Shown piece by piece: positions 46,903 to 54,984 of a stretch of 64,000 nucleotides of DNA. The stretch is from the NCBI RefSeq assembly GCF_000803065.1, contig NZ_JSXI01000016.1, positions 1 through 64,000 of the forward strand, given 5' to 3'. A program made the position numbers and the translations under genes. The notes beneath the pieces were generated by a model. It had not been told where the DNA came from. It saw only the letters and a list, made by a program, of their open reading frames with translations, and did not search any database. The first letter of the stretch is position 1, and every line of letters starts with the position of its first letter. The stretch is from Sphingomonas sp. ERG5 (GTDB lineage: Bacteria; Pseudomonadota; Alphaproteobacteria; Sphingomonadales; Sphingomonadaceae).

Positions 46903-47250
46903 ATGAAGAAGATTGCCATTTTGATCGCGAGTCTCGGCTTTGCCGCCACCGCGCTTCCCGTCGCCGCCAGCGCGGCGCCTTATCCGCAGGCGCAGTGGCA
47001 GACCGTCAACCAGCGCCAGGCCAATCTGTACAACCGGATCGATCAGGGCATTCGTTCGGGTGCGCTCAACCGCGTCGAAGCCAGCCGGTTGAAGGCGGAG
47101 TTCCGTCAGATCGCCAATCTCGAAGCGCAGTATCGCCGCAGCCGGCCCGGCCTGACCATAGCCGAGCGCCGCGACCTCGACCGTCGTTTCGACAGGTTGA
47201 GTGCGCGCATCCGGATCCAGAAGCACGACCGTCAGGGTGGCCGCTACTAA
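46903..47250 (+). CDS. Small exported helical protein
   Basis: 115 residues, ATG at 46903 with AGGAG at good spacing. Signal peptide ends VAASAAP; the mature part is Arg/Gln-rich and helical (RQANLYNRIDQGIRSGALNR, VEASRLKAEFRQIANLEAQY), the IxxGxxSGxLxxxEaxxL pattern common in small periplasmic proteins of sphingomonads. Function unknown. A strong terminator follows at 47266. Confidence 0.85.
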   Translation: MKKIAILIASLGFAATALPVAASAAPYPQAQWQTVNQRQANLYNRIDQGIRSGALNRVEASRLKAEFRQIANLEAQYRRSRPGLTIAERRDLDRRFDRLSARIRIQKHDRQGGRY

Positions 47251-47265
47251 GCCCGCGCACCAGAC

Positions 47266-47291
47266 CGGCCCCGCCAGCGATGGCGGGGCCG
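47266..47291. terminator. Hairpin terminator between convergent genes
   Basis: CGGCCCCGCCA and TGGCGGGGCCG form an 11-bp perfect stem with a GCGA loop followed by TTTCGCGTTTC on the plus strand. It terminates the small exported protein and possibly the convergent hydrolase. Confidence 0.8.
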
Positions 47292-47300
47292 TTTCGCGTT

Positions 47301-48353
47301 TCAGCGGAGCGGCTTGCCCGAATCCTTCCAGCGGTCGAGGATCTGCGACTCTCCCGGCAGCGAAGCCGGCGCGGCGACAGGCGGCGTGTAGCCGTTGGTC
47401 GGCATCCCGCTTTGTGCATAGGCCGGCTGAATTGCTGTCGGAGCCGTGCGCGGTGCGGGTGGTACGGCGGCCGCCGCGGCCATAGTGACGGCGGGCATTT
47501 CCGCGCGGGGATGCGGGCCGGGCAGCGGTTCACCGCCGCGATAGACTTGCCGGAATGCCGCCGGCGTGCCCCAATAGCCTTGCCAGCGATGGAAAAAATG
47601 CGCGCCGATCGCAGCGGTCATTACCAGGCTGCGGTTCCACGACGGTGTCACCGCATAAGTGTGGTAATGCGTCGCCATGCCGACCGGGGCGTAGACGAAG
47701 CCGTTCAGCGCCTGCGCCGCGACGCGCATCGCGCGGTTCCAATATGCCTTGGCGGGAATGCGCGCCATCGAGCCGTCACAGGCATAGCTGAACTGGCATC
47801 CGGTGGTGCGTTCCGACCCCTGATAGATCACGCCGCACACTGTTGCGGGAAAGGCGGGATGGCGCACGCGGTTGAGGATCACCTGTGCGACCGCTTGCTG
47901 CCCGGCATCGGGCTCGGAGGCGGCCTCGTAATAGATCGCGGCAGTCAGGCATTCCAGCGCGCGACCGCGATCGGTGGCGCTGGCGGAATGCATCGAGAAA
48001 GGCAAGGCGGGCCGGATCGACGTGTCGGCGGCAAGCGACGCAGCCTCGGGCGGCAACGGCAGATCGGGCAATGTGGCGGTGCCGGTCGCGCCCTTGGCCG
48101 GTGCGGCATTCTCATCGGCGACATAGAGATAGGCGGCGCCGGGGAAATGATCCTCGGCTTCATAGCCGATCGCGCGCGGCGCGGCGATGACGGGCTGGCC
48201 GCTATGCTCGACGATCGCGCGTAGCGCCGCTTGCGCCGACACGCCGGCAAAGACCAGCGCAACGATCCCCGCGACGCCGAGCTTGCCCAGCCGCCGCATC
48301 CGGAACCAGTTCCTGATCAAGTCCAGCGTCAAGCGGTCGCGCCCCTGGCCCAT
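47301..48353 (-). CDS. Cell-wall hydrolase, SleB/CwlJ (Hydrolase_2) family
   Basis: 350 residues; one N-terminal membrane segment (LGKLGVAGIVALVFAGVSAQ), then the Hydrolase_2 domain at about 130-235 with the catalytic AIYYEAASEPDAGQQAVAQV, ILNRVRHPAFP, VCGVIYQGSERTTGCQFSY. A Pro/Ala-rich tail follows. These are lytic transglycosylase-like peptidoglycan enzymes, used outside spore formers for wall remodelling. Confidence 0.9.
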   Translation of the reverse strand: MGQGRDRLTLDLIRNWFRMRRLGKLGVAGIVALVFAGVSAQAALRAIVEHSGQPVIAAPRAIGYEAEDHFPGAAYLYVADENAAPAKGATGTATLPDLPLPPEAASLAADTSIRPALPFSMHSASATDRGRALECLTAAIYYEAASEPDAGQQAVAQVILNRVRHPAFPATVCGVIYQGSERTTGCQFSYACDGSMARIPAKAYWNRAMRVAAQALNGFVYAPVGMATHYHTYAVTPSWNRSLVMTAAIGAHFFHRWQGYWGTPAAFRQVYRGGEPLPGPHPRAEMPAVTMAAAAAVPPAPRTAPTAIQPAYAQSGMPTNGYTPPVAAPASLPGESQILDRWKDSGKPLR

Positions 48354-48487
48354 GCCGACTCAGCCCTTGAGTCCGCCTGTGCCCGCATAGCGTGAAGGGG
48401 CTTAACAGGATGCCCCCCATTTCGCCGCGTCCCACGACGAAACAGTTGATAGTTAACGTAATCTTTCGGGGCGATGTCCCGAGAAAC

Positions 48488-48575
48488 CCGTTCGCCCTGG
48501 CTTGTCGAAGCGCTGTTCCACTTTCTCGACCGCAGAAAGAAAAGAACGATGCTTCGACACGCTCAGCACGAACGG
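48488..48575. repeat. Dispersed REP-like inverted pair, second occurrence
   Basis: The left unit (CCGTTCGCCCTGGCTTGTCG, AAGCGCTGTTCC) and the right unit (AACGATGCTTCGACACGCTC, AGCACGAACGGAG) are inverted relatives of each other and of the pair at 28211-28301. The 243 bp between the SleB-type gene and the small membrane protein hold nothing else recognisable. Confidence 0.75.
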
Positions 48576-48596
48576 AGACGGAGAGTTAAATCTCGC

Positions 48597-48815
48597 CTAG
48601 CGCTTCTTGCGCGACCGGGTCGCGTAGAGCAGCGCAGCCACCAGCGCGGCCGAACCGATACCGATGCTGATCGGCCCGATCGGCCAATTGCCACTGCTAT
48701 CGCGCTTCGCCACGCTGGCATCGGCGGCGGCGCGTGCGCGCTTTGCCTCATGCGCTGCCGCTTCGATCTCGTTCATTTCGGGTACGCTCTCGTCACTCAC
48801 GCCATCATCCTTCAC
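48597..48815 (-). CDS. Small single-pass membrane protein
   Basis: 72 residues from a GTG at 48815 that overlaps the tgt stop (GTGA). N-terminal acidic helix ([20 protein letters not shown]) and a C-terminal membrane segment ([19 protein letters not shown]) followed by SRKKR, so probably inserted with the basic tail inside. It is coupled to tgt; function unknown. Confidence 0.65.
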   Translation of the reverse strand: MKDDGVSDESVPEMNEIEAAAHEAKRARAAADASVAKRDSSGNWPIGPISIGIGSAALVAALLYATRSRKKR

Positions 48816-49948
48816 GTCGCACTCTTGTTATAATCCGCCCTGAACCCATCGGCGAAACTCTTCAGCCGCCCTTCAACGATCGCTGCGCGCAAATCGCCCA
48901 TCAGCGCCTGATAGAAATACAGGTTATGCTCAGTCATCAGCATTGCGCCAAGGATTTCGCCCGCCCGCACCAGGTGATGAAGATAGGCCCGGCTCCAGGT
49001 CTTGCATACCGGGCAGCCGCAAGCCGGGTCGAGCGGTCCCATATCCTCGCTGAACTTCGCGTTGCGGATGTTGATCGGCCCCTGGCGCGTAAAGGCCTGG
49101 CCGGTGCGGCCCGAGCGCGTCGGCAGCACGCAATCGAACATGTCGATGCCGCGTTCGACCGCGCCGACAATGTCGTCGGGCTTGCCCACGCCCATCAGGT
49201 AACGCGGCTTGTCCTCGGGCAATTGGCCGGGCGCGAAATCGAGACAGGCGAACATCGCTTCCTGGCCTTCGCCCACCGCCAGCCCGCCGACCGCATAGCC
49301 GTCGAAGCCGATTTCGATCAGTGCGCCGGCGCTCTCGCCGCGCAGCCGCGGATCGAGTGCGCCCTGCTGGATGCCGAACAGCGCGGCGCTCTCGGCATGC
49401 TCGCCGCCGGCGTCGAAGGCGTCGCGGCTACGCTTCGCCCAGCGCATCGAGCGCGCCATCGCCGCCGCCTGAACCTCGCGGGTCGACGTGGTCGGGACCA
49501 GCTCGTCGAACGCCATGACGATGTCGGAGCCGAGCAGCCGCTGGATCTCGATCGAGCGTTCCGGGCTGAGCGTGTGGCGCGTGCCGTCGAGATGGCTCTT
49601 GAAGGTTACGCCATCCTCGCTCCGCGTGGTCAGGTCGGACAGGCTCATCACCTGATAGCCGCCCGAATCGGTCAGGATCGGCCGGTCCCAACCCATGAAG
49701 CCATGCAGACCGCCAAGCCGCGCCATCCGTTCCGCGCCGGGGCGCAGCATCAGGTGATAGGTGTTGCCGAGAATGATGTCGGCGCCGCTGGCACGCACAT
49801 CGGCGGGTTTGACCGCCTTGACCGTCGCGGCGGTACCGACCGGCATGAAGGCGGGCGTGCGGATCGTGCCGCGCCGCATCGCGATCTCGCCGCTGCGCGC
49901 CTTGCCGTCGGTGGCGTGGATGGTGAAGTCGAAACGGGGTTTAGTCAT
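48812..49948 (-). CDS. tgt: Queuine tRNA-ribosyltransferase
   Basis: 378 residues, typical length. Motifs: [44 protein letters not shown] (catalytic Asp), [43 protein letters not shown], and the zinc site [17 protein letters not shown]. It exchanges guanine-34 of GUN-anticodon tRNAs for preQ1. queA, acting after it, is at 57.7 kb. The start overlaps the end of the nucleotidyltransferase gene by 8 bp. Confidence 0.95.
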   Translation of the reverse strand: MTKPRFDFTIHATDGKARSGEIAMRRGTIRTPAFMPVGTAATVKAVKPADVRASGADIILGNTYHLMLRPGAERMARLGGLHGFMGWDRPILTDSGGYQVMSLSDLTTRSEDGVTFKSHLDGTRHTLSPERSIEIQRLLGSDIVMAFDELVPTTSTREVQAAAMARSMRWAKRSRDAFDAGGEHAESAALFGIQQGALDPRLRGESAGALIEIGFDGYAVGGLAVGEGQEAMFACLDFAPGQLPEDKPRYLMGVGKPDDIVGAVERGIDMFDCVLPTRSGRTGQAFTRQGPINIRNAKFSEDMGPLDPACGCPVCKTWSRAYLHHLVRAGEILGAMLMTEHNLYFYQALMGDLRAAIVEGRLKSFADGFRADYNKSAT

Positions 49949-50747
49949 CGGGGGAAAATCGGTCCAATAAGGTCATGAACAAGGCGTCGGCGGCCACCTT
50001 CGCCGTGTCGCTGGTACGGCGATCGCGCCGCGGGTTCGCCGCCAGTGCATATTCGGTTTCGATGAACGCCGCGATCTCGGCCGGAATGACCGCCGCGCCG
50101 CGTTCCCGGGTCTCGGCCTTGCGCGCGATCAGGTCGGCAGTGATCGCGGCAACATCGGCGGGCGGATCGCCCTCCGCCATCAATGTCGGGAAATGCATCG
50201 GCGGCAGGGCGCGATCGTGCAACCGGCCCCAGCGCAAGGCCGCCGCGGGGCGCAGCGCATAGAAGAGCTTCTTGCCGGAGGTGATTCTCGCGCCGTGCAC
50301 GCCCCATTGCTGCAGTCCGAGATGGAGGTAATGGCTCTGTACCGCATCGGCGGGCATGTGCTTGATCGCAAAGGCGTCGAGCGCGTCGCGAAATTCCCGG
50401 TCGCCGCGATAGACGATCGGCGAGCGCAGCCACTCGACCGCCACCGCATTCCCCTTGACCATCAGCCGCAGCGCCTTGGCAAGATCCCAGCCATTGGCAT
50501 CAAGCACGGCGTCGAGCGGCGTTTCGATGACGTCGCGTTTCGGCCATAACGCCAGATAATCCCGTCGCCTGCGGACATAGATGAAGCGGCAGTCATAGTC
50601 GCTGTCGGGCGACGCGAAGCCCCAGGCGCGGCTGCCGCTCTCGATCACCAGCGGCAGCGATACGCGCTCGTCGCGCGCGACCGAATCGAGCCTTGCGTCG
50701 ATCGCCACGACGGTGGCGGCATCGAAAGTGTCGGGGATCGAGCGCAT
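49941..50747 (-). CDS. Predicted nucleotidyltransferase (COG3541/YcgL-type)
   Basis: 268 residues. The nucleotidyltransferase (DNA polymerase beta-like) motif is [20 protein letters not shown] (about residues 36-56). The length and the C-terminal helical part agree with the RlaP/YcgL group of predicted nucleotidyltransferases. No RNA-ligase partner lies next to it; it sits between tgt and a HAD gene and overlaps tgt by 8 bases. The substrate is unknown; its position beside a tRNA-modification gene makes RNA a reasonable guess. Confidence 0.85.
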   Translation of the reverse strand: MRSIPDTFDAATVVAIDARLDSVARDERVSLPLVIESGSRAWGFASPDSDYDCRFIYVRRRRDYLALWPKRDVIETPLDAVLDANGWDLAKALRLMVKGNAVAVEWLRSPIVYRGDREFRDALDAFAIKHMPADAVQSHYLHLGLQQWGVHGARITSGKKLFYALRPAAALRWGRLHDRALPPMHFPTLMAEGDPPADVAAITADLIARKAETRERGAAVIPAEIAAFIETEYALAANPRRDRRTSDTAKVAADALFMTLLDRFSPDD

Positions 50748-51413
50748 CTAGGCGACGGGCAGGGGCGCAGGCTGTTCGCCAAGCAGCAATTGCAGCACCT
50801 CAGCAGGTGTTTCGAACATCGCTTCGGGCGCAAGCCGGGCCAGCGCGGCGCGGTTGGCATAGCCCCACATCACCGCGCCGGCCTTGATCCCGACCTTGTG
50901 CGCGGCGGAGATGTCGCGTGTCTCGTCGCCGATCGAGAAGACCTGATCGGGCGACAGCTTCGCGCGGCGCAATACCTTGCGGTAGCGCGGGGCCTTGCCG
51001 AACAGCGATGCGCCGCATTCGAAATGCTCGATATGATCGGTGATCTCGCGGCCGAGGATGGCGCAGGCATTATGTTGCGAGTTCGAGGTGACCAGAGCGA
51101 GTCGGATGCCGGCGGCGACCAGGGCCTCGATCATCGGCCTGACGCCCTCGAACAACGGGATCCGGTCCGTCTCCTCGGCAAGTCGCGCATGAACGAACCG
51201 CCCGATCGCCGGCAACCGCCACCGCGGCACGCCCAGGTAACGGATCACTTCACGGCTCGACTGGCCGCGCAGCATCTCGATTTCCTCGGGCGGCACGCGG
51301 CGGAAGCGGAAGCGGTCGGCGAGTTCGTCGGAGATCGACAGGAACCAGTCGCCGCTGTCCGCAAGCGTTCCATCGAAATCGAAGATCACCATCTTGTAGC
51401 GCGACGCGGTCAT
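50748..51413 (-). CDS. HAD-superfamily phosphatase
   Basis: 221 residues from the ATG at 51413 (MTASRYKMVIFDFDGTLADS). HAD motif I IFDFDGTLADS, motif II LVTSNS, motif III Lys in LFGKAPRYRKVLRRA, motif IV SIGDETRDISAAH; resembles phosphoglycolate phosphatase-like enzymes (Gph/PGP). The frame continues upstream to 51518 but overlaps the EF-hand gene end and lacks features. Confidence 0.88.
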   Translation of the reverse strand: MTASRYKMVIFDFDGTLADSGDWFLSISDELADRFRFRRVPPEEIEMLRGQSSREVIRYLGVPRWRLPAIGRFVHARLAEETDRIPLFEGVRPMIEALVAAGIRLALVTSNSQHNACAILGREITDHIEHFECGASLFGKAPRYRKVLRRAKLSPDQVFSIGDETRDISAAHKVGIKAGAVMWGYANRAALARLAPEAMFETPAEVLQLLLGEQPAPLPVA

Positions 51414-51468
51414 CAGGCTCGATACCGCCGCCATCGCCGGCCCGCAATCGGGCCCGGGCCGATCCTGC

Positions 51469-52005
51469 TCACCGTCGTGGCTTGCCGCCGCGCTTGCCAT
51501 GCTCGCCGCCCGGGCCACCCTGATCGCGGAACCCGCTTTTGATGGTCAGCAATTCCGCGCGCGTCGCCACGCCGTCCTTGTCGACATCGAACCGTGCGAA
51601 CAGCTTGGCGAACTGCGCCTGCATCTCGGCCAGGGTGATGCGGTTGTCATTATCGGCATCGACCGTGAACGGGCTGGGCAGGGCATTTCGGTCGCCCAGC
51701 CATTTCAGCGCCCAGTCGCTATAGGCGATATAGCCGATCGATCCGCTCGCCGCCCCCTCGGTGCCGGCAAAGGTTTTCGCCACGCATGCGGTCAGCTCGG
51801 CGGCCGTCACGCGCGCGTCGCCATCCGCGTCGCAGGCGGCGATCATCAGCGCAACCGGCTCGGCGACGATCGTCGCGGCGGGCTGACCGGGACCAGGTGG
51901 CGCGGTGGCGATGGGCTGGGCAGTGGTGGTCGGCGCGGGGGACTGCTGCGCGGCGGCGGGCATCGCCATCATGGCAGCGGCGAGAATCAGGCGGCGCATC
52001 GGCAT
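51469..52005 (-). CDS. Exported EF-hand protein
   Basis: 178 residues: signal peptide (LILAAAMMAMPAAAQ), Pro-rich linker, then three EF-hand calcium-binding loops: DADGDARVTAAE (about 59), DADNDNRITLAE (about 116) and DVDKDGVATRAE (about 139). A Gly/Lys/Arg-rich tail (GGPGGEHGKRGGKPRR) follows. It should bind calcium in the periplasm; role unknown. Confidence 0.9.
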   Translation of the reverse strand: MPMRRLILAAAMMAMPAAAQQSPAPTTTAQPIATAPPGPGQPAATIVAEPVALMIAACDADGDARVTAAELTACVAKTFAGTEGAASGSIGYIAYSDWALKWLGDRNALPSPFTVDADNDNRITLAEMQAQFAKLFARFDVDKDGVATRAELLTIKSGFRDQGGPGGEHGKRGGKPRR

Positions 52006-52105
52006 CCTTTCAGGGCTGCGTCGCCCTTGGTCATCGCAGCGATAGCCCCATTCCGGCGGTGATGGCGATAGATTGTTGGCGATGTCCCGGGCGATTGGCC
52101 GGCCC

Positions 52106-52306
52106 TCAGCTCTTGGGCGTCACCCACACTTCGACCGGTGCGACGAACTTGCCCGGCGCAGGCTTGCCGACATGGACGCGGTCGGCGGTGACGAGCTCGC
52201 CGCTCTCGAGGTTGAACGAGGCCCAGGGCTTGGGCATGCGCCCGAAGGTCATGCGCTGGATGGGCTGTCCGGTGGACGTATTCATGATGGTGGCGATGAT
52301 GCTCAT
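52106..52306 (-). CDS. Hypothetical 66-residue protein
   Basis: MSIIATIMNTSTGQPIQRMT start. A small beta-rich protein with no signal peptide. Its ATG lies in the ATGA overlap with the stop of the HTH/HhH gene, which is the best evidence that it is translated. No family recognised. Weak own ribosome site. Confidence 0.6.
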   Translation of the reverse strand: MSIIATIMNTSTGQPIQRMTFGRMPKPWASFNLESGELVTADRVHVGKPAPGKFVAPVEVWVTPKS

Positions 52307-52842
52307 CGCGTGCCGATAGCGGGGCGGGCACGGCGGCGTCCAGATGATGGCGCTGGTTTTTTCACGGGCCCTGACCCTTGCCCGCCCGGCGGCGCGTCAC
52401 CGAATTCCGGAAAGATATGCTCGATCGCCGCCTGCAGGTCGTCCGGCCCGGGGAGCAGGCCGAAATGATCCAATAGCCTGTTCACCAGTCTGGCCCGGTG
52501 CGGGCCGATGCCGGGCATGGTTTCCAGCCCGGGAAAGTCCGGATCGGCAAGCCTGTCCGCCAGGTCGCCGAGCGTTCGGTATCCCGATGCGGTGAGACGT
52601 TGCCGCAGGCCGGACGGCAGGGCGGACTGACTGACCGGCAAATCCCGGTCCGTTGCCTGGCGGTTCGCCGAAAACAGCCTGGTGCGTGACCCTTTTTCCC
52701 GCTTGAGCGTCCGACGGATATGCCCGAGTTGCCCGGAGGTGAGCCCGAGCTGGCGACCGATTTGCCGATAGGGCGTGCCGGAAGCACGCAAGTCACGCGC
52801 TTGCTCCAGGTTCAGGATCGCCTGTTCGGCCTGACTGAGCAT
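52303..52842 (-). CDS. HTH plus helix-hairpin-helix protein
   Basis: 179 residues from the ATG at 52842 (MLSQAEQAILNLEQARDLRA). The N-terminal HTH (TPYRQIGRQLGLTSGQLGHI) is followed by a basic linker and a helix-hairpin-helix-like segment (PGLETMPGIGPHRARLVNRL, about 115-135), so DNA binding is likely twice over. The C-terminus is disordered and Arg-rich. Possibly a regulator or nucleoid protein; family not recognised. Confidence 0.75.
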   Translation of the reverse strand: MLSQAEQAILNLEQARDLRASGTPYRQIGRQLGLTSGQLGHIRRTLKREKGSRTRLFSANRQATDRDLPVSQSALPSGLRQRLTASGYRTLGDLADRLADPDFPGLETMPGIGPHRARLVNRLLDHFGLLPGPDDLQAAIEHIFPEFGDAPPGGQGSGPVKKPAPSSGRRRARPAIGTR

Positions 52843-53176
52843 GGGTGACCGGCATCCTGTTGGCAGCGAAGAAACATGGCGTTGGCCGGGTTCAGACATT
52901 CACGGTGGAAGGACCGTTCGCCGGCTGGCGCAAGAAGCGTAGCAATACGCGTTATCCCAAGCGAGCGGCGTTCGGCCAGCGACCACGTCCTAGTGGCGGA
53001 TCGGGTGCCGGGCCCTGCCGTCATCGGCGCAACAGGGGCGCGGTTGGTGCTGGACATGTCAAAGAGCGGGCAGCGGTATTCAGGTGCCGATTGGGGGTGT
53101 CCTGGCAGCGAGAAGGGCGGGTTTGAATCGGGGGCGCCATTACCTCAGAGCCGCGGTGATTTGGCGCCAGCGATTT

Positions 53177-53335
53177 TCGACCCAAATTCCCGCAGCCACG
53201 GGAAGGGCTGCGGGAATCCGCTTTTTCGAGGGCTCTGCGGGAATCTGCGGGAAAATCTGCGGGAAAACCGGCGCGGCCGCACGGGAATTTTGCGAGCGCT
53301 CTGCGGGAAAAACGGGAAGTGTCCGGGGAGATTCA
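53177..53335 (+). repeat. GCGGGAA tandem repeat block, copy B
   Basis: Same order of sub-motifs as the block at 6573-6720 but on the plus strand: AATCCGCTTTTT, then three CTGCGGGAA units at 11-12 nt steps, a GCGCGGCCGCACGGGAA region and AAACGGGAAGTGTCCGGGG. It lies about 85 bp before the ATG of the truncated DUF5681-like frame. The stretch 52843-53176 before it holds no supported gene. Confidence 0.75.
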
Positions 53336-53420
53336 TGGATTGCTCGATTCAGGGCGGCTCGATTCAGCTCTCTGGTCGAAGGGGGTACCGGTGCCGCGAG
53401 ACCTGCGCGGTAGAACAGGA

Positions 53421-53582
53421 ATGACGATGTCGGAGAGCGATTTGAATCGGGCCGAACCATTTCCGGCAGCGGCCAGTGCGGAGTCACGCCACCAAATCAT
53501 GGACCATGGCAATCACGGATCCGCACGTTGCATGACTGTCCGCCCTAATGAGCGCCAATACCAACCAAGTATCGTCAAATAG
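53421..53582 (+). pseudogene. Truncated N-terminus of a second DUF5681-type gene
   Basis: The frame begins MTMSESDLNRAEPFPAAA, matching MTMPEGELNRED of the 6.5-kb gene both in protein and in the DNA ATGACGATG...GAnTTGAATCG. The similarity stops after about 25 codons and the VGYGKPP domain is missing; unrelated codons follow to a TAG inside the convergent AraC gene end. With copy B of the GCGGGAA block it forms a decayed duplicate of the leader-plus-gene cassette. Confidence 0.6.
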
Positions 53583-54384
53583 CCTGACGGTACTGGAGCG
53601 GCGTCATGGAGAGAACGCGTCGGAAGGCGGCGCCCATATGTGACTGGTGAGAAAAGCCGCTTGCAAAGGCAATTTCGCTCAAGGATCGCGCGGGGTGTCC
53701 CCCGATCAACCGGCGCGCGCGCTGGACGCGGCACTCACGCACGAACTCGCTGGGGGAGAGACCTGTCACCCGTCGAAAAACCCGCAGAAAGGCGACTTGG
53801 GACAAGCCCAGCGTCGTTGCGATGTCCGACAACCTGAAACGCTCGCTGCCCAGATTATCCTGGATGATTTCCAATCCAATGGAGACAAGGTGATGGTCTT
53901 CAGCCTGGCTGAGGTATCTGCCCTTGGAGGGCAGGCTTTCGTGGATCGCCATCATCACCTGCAGGGCGAGCTCCTCCAATTGGTTTTCATCGTCCTGGCC
54001 GATCAGAAGCGCTGAACGGATCGCCTGCGCGATAACCCAAATTCCATAATTGCTGCCCCGAAGGATATGATCGACCATCGGAGAAAAGTCGTCCACCAGG
54101 CTATGGTCGTATCGTATCACCAGATATTCGCCGCCCAATTCGGACTCCGAGAACATGTCGACACCGGCCGGAATACAGCAATAAGTTCCCGGCAAGCGGT
54201 CAAAGTCTCGATACTTGTCGGAGGCGATGCTGTGCACGCCGCGCTGCCGCTCATAGGACAATCCGAAGCTGGCCGCGGTCATTGGTTCGCTCGTGCGATA
54301 TCCCTGGCCGGGCAACAGTTGAATCCCGATCGCCTGGCCATGCCAGTCAGCAACTCGCGGCGAGGTCCGGGGCTGAAATTCCAT
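53575..54384 (-). CDS. AraC-family transcriptional regulator
   Basis: 269 residues: N-terminal sensing domain and C-terminal AraC HTH pair (about 170-269) with FRLSDIATTLGLSQVAFLRV, GLSPSEFVRECRVQRARRLI, SLSEIAFASGFSHQSHMGAA and final FRRVLSMTPLQYRQ. It is transcribed away from the DUF1543-phosphodiesterase pair, 78 bp apart, and may regulate that operon (inference). Confidence 0.9.
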   Translation of the reverse strand: MEFQPRTSPRVADWHGQAIGIQLLPGQGYRTSEPMTAASFGLSYERQRGVHSIASDKYRDFDRLPGTYCCIPAGVDMFSESELGGEYLVIRYDHSLVDDFSPMVDHILRGSNYGIWVIAQAIRSALLIGQDDENQLEELALQVMMAIHESLPSKGRYLSQAEDHHLVSIGLEIIQDNLGSERFRLSDIATTLGLSQVAFLRVFRRVTGLSPSEFVRECRVQRARRLIGGHPARSLSEIAFASGFSHQSHMGAAFRRVLSMTPLQYRQAI

Positions 54385-54462
54385 GATATACCCTACGAAA
54401 CCGCCGCCATATCGATGCCGAACGCGACCCGCGACGCATAGCGCTTGATAAAAGGCAGCACC

Positions 54463-54984
54463 GTGAAATTATATATGGCTTGTATCGGCGGAGCAATCGA
54501 GGGGCTCAGCATAGAAGCCCATGATGTCTGCTTTCTGGCGGCGGAAGAGCTGAGCAGCGCGGCGGAAATGGCAAAGGCGCGATGGCCCGGAAAGCCGGCT
54601 TCCGCTCACCTCGATACCCTACGCGAAGTCTCGCACGTCGGGGGTTTTGAGATACGCCTGGCTGAAACGCCACCTTCTTCTCCCGCGATGGCGGACGACA
54701 GGTTGTTCTTCGTCAATATCGGTTTCTATCGCCAGGGAGCATTCGGAGAGTTCCACGACGTCAGCCTCGTCGTGGAAAAGAGCGCGGCGTTAGCGAGCGC
54801 CCGCGTACTGCAAACAGCCGGCCGGGATTTATTCCTCGCGCACAAGGACAATCTTTGGGCCGTCGATAATGTGCAGGGGGTGTCGCATGTCGATGGATAC
54901 AGCGTTGTCGTTCAACCGTCCGACAGCAGCATCCGCGATTCCCTGTTCTATGGTCCATCATTGATCGCGTGGAATGAACAATGA
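54463..54984 (+). CDS. DUF1543 domain protein
   Basis: 173 residues from a GTG at 54463 (AAAGGCAGC upstream; VKLYMACIGGAIEGLSIEAH). Two DUF1543-like repeats: IEAHDVCFLAAEELSSA followed by AHLDTLREVSHVGGFEIRL, and FHDVSLVVEKSAALASAR followed by WAVDNVQGVSHVDGYSVVV. Function unknown. Its stop overlaps the next start (ATGA), which ties it to the phosphodiesterase. Confidence 0.8.
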   Translation: MKLYMACIGGAIEGLSIEAHDVCFLAAEELSSAAEMAKARWPGKPASAHLDTLREVSHVGGFEIRLAETPPSSPAMADDRLFFVNIGFYRQGAFGEFHDVSLVVEKSAALASARVLQTAGRDLFLAHKDNLWAVDNVQGVSHVDGYSVVVQPSDSSIRDSLFYGPSLIAWNEQ

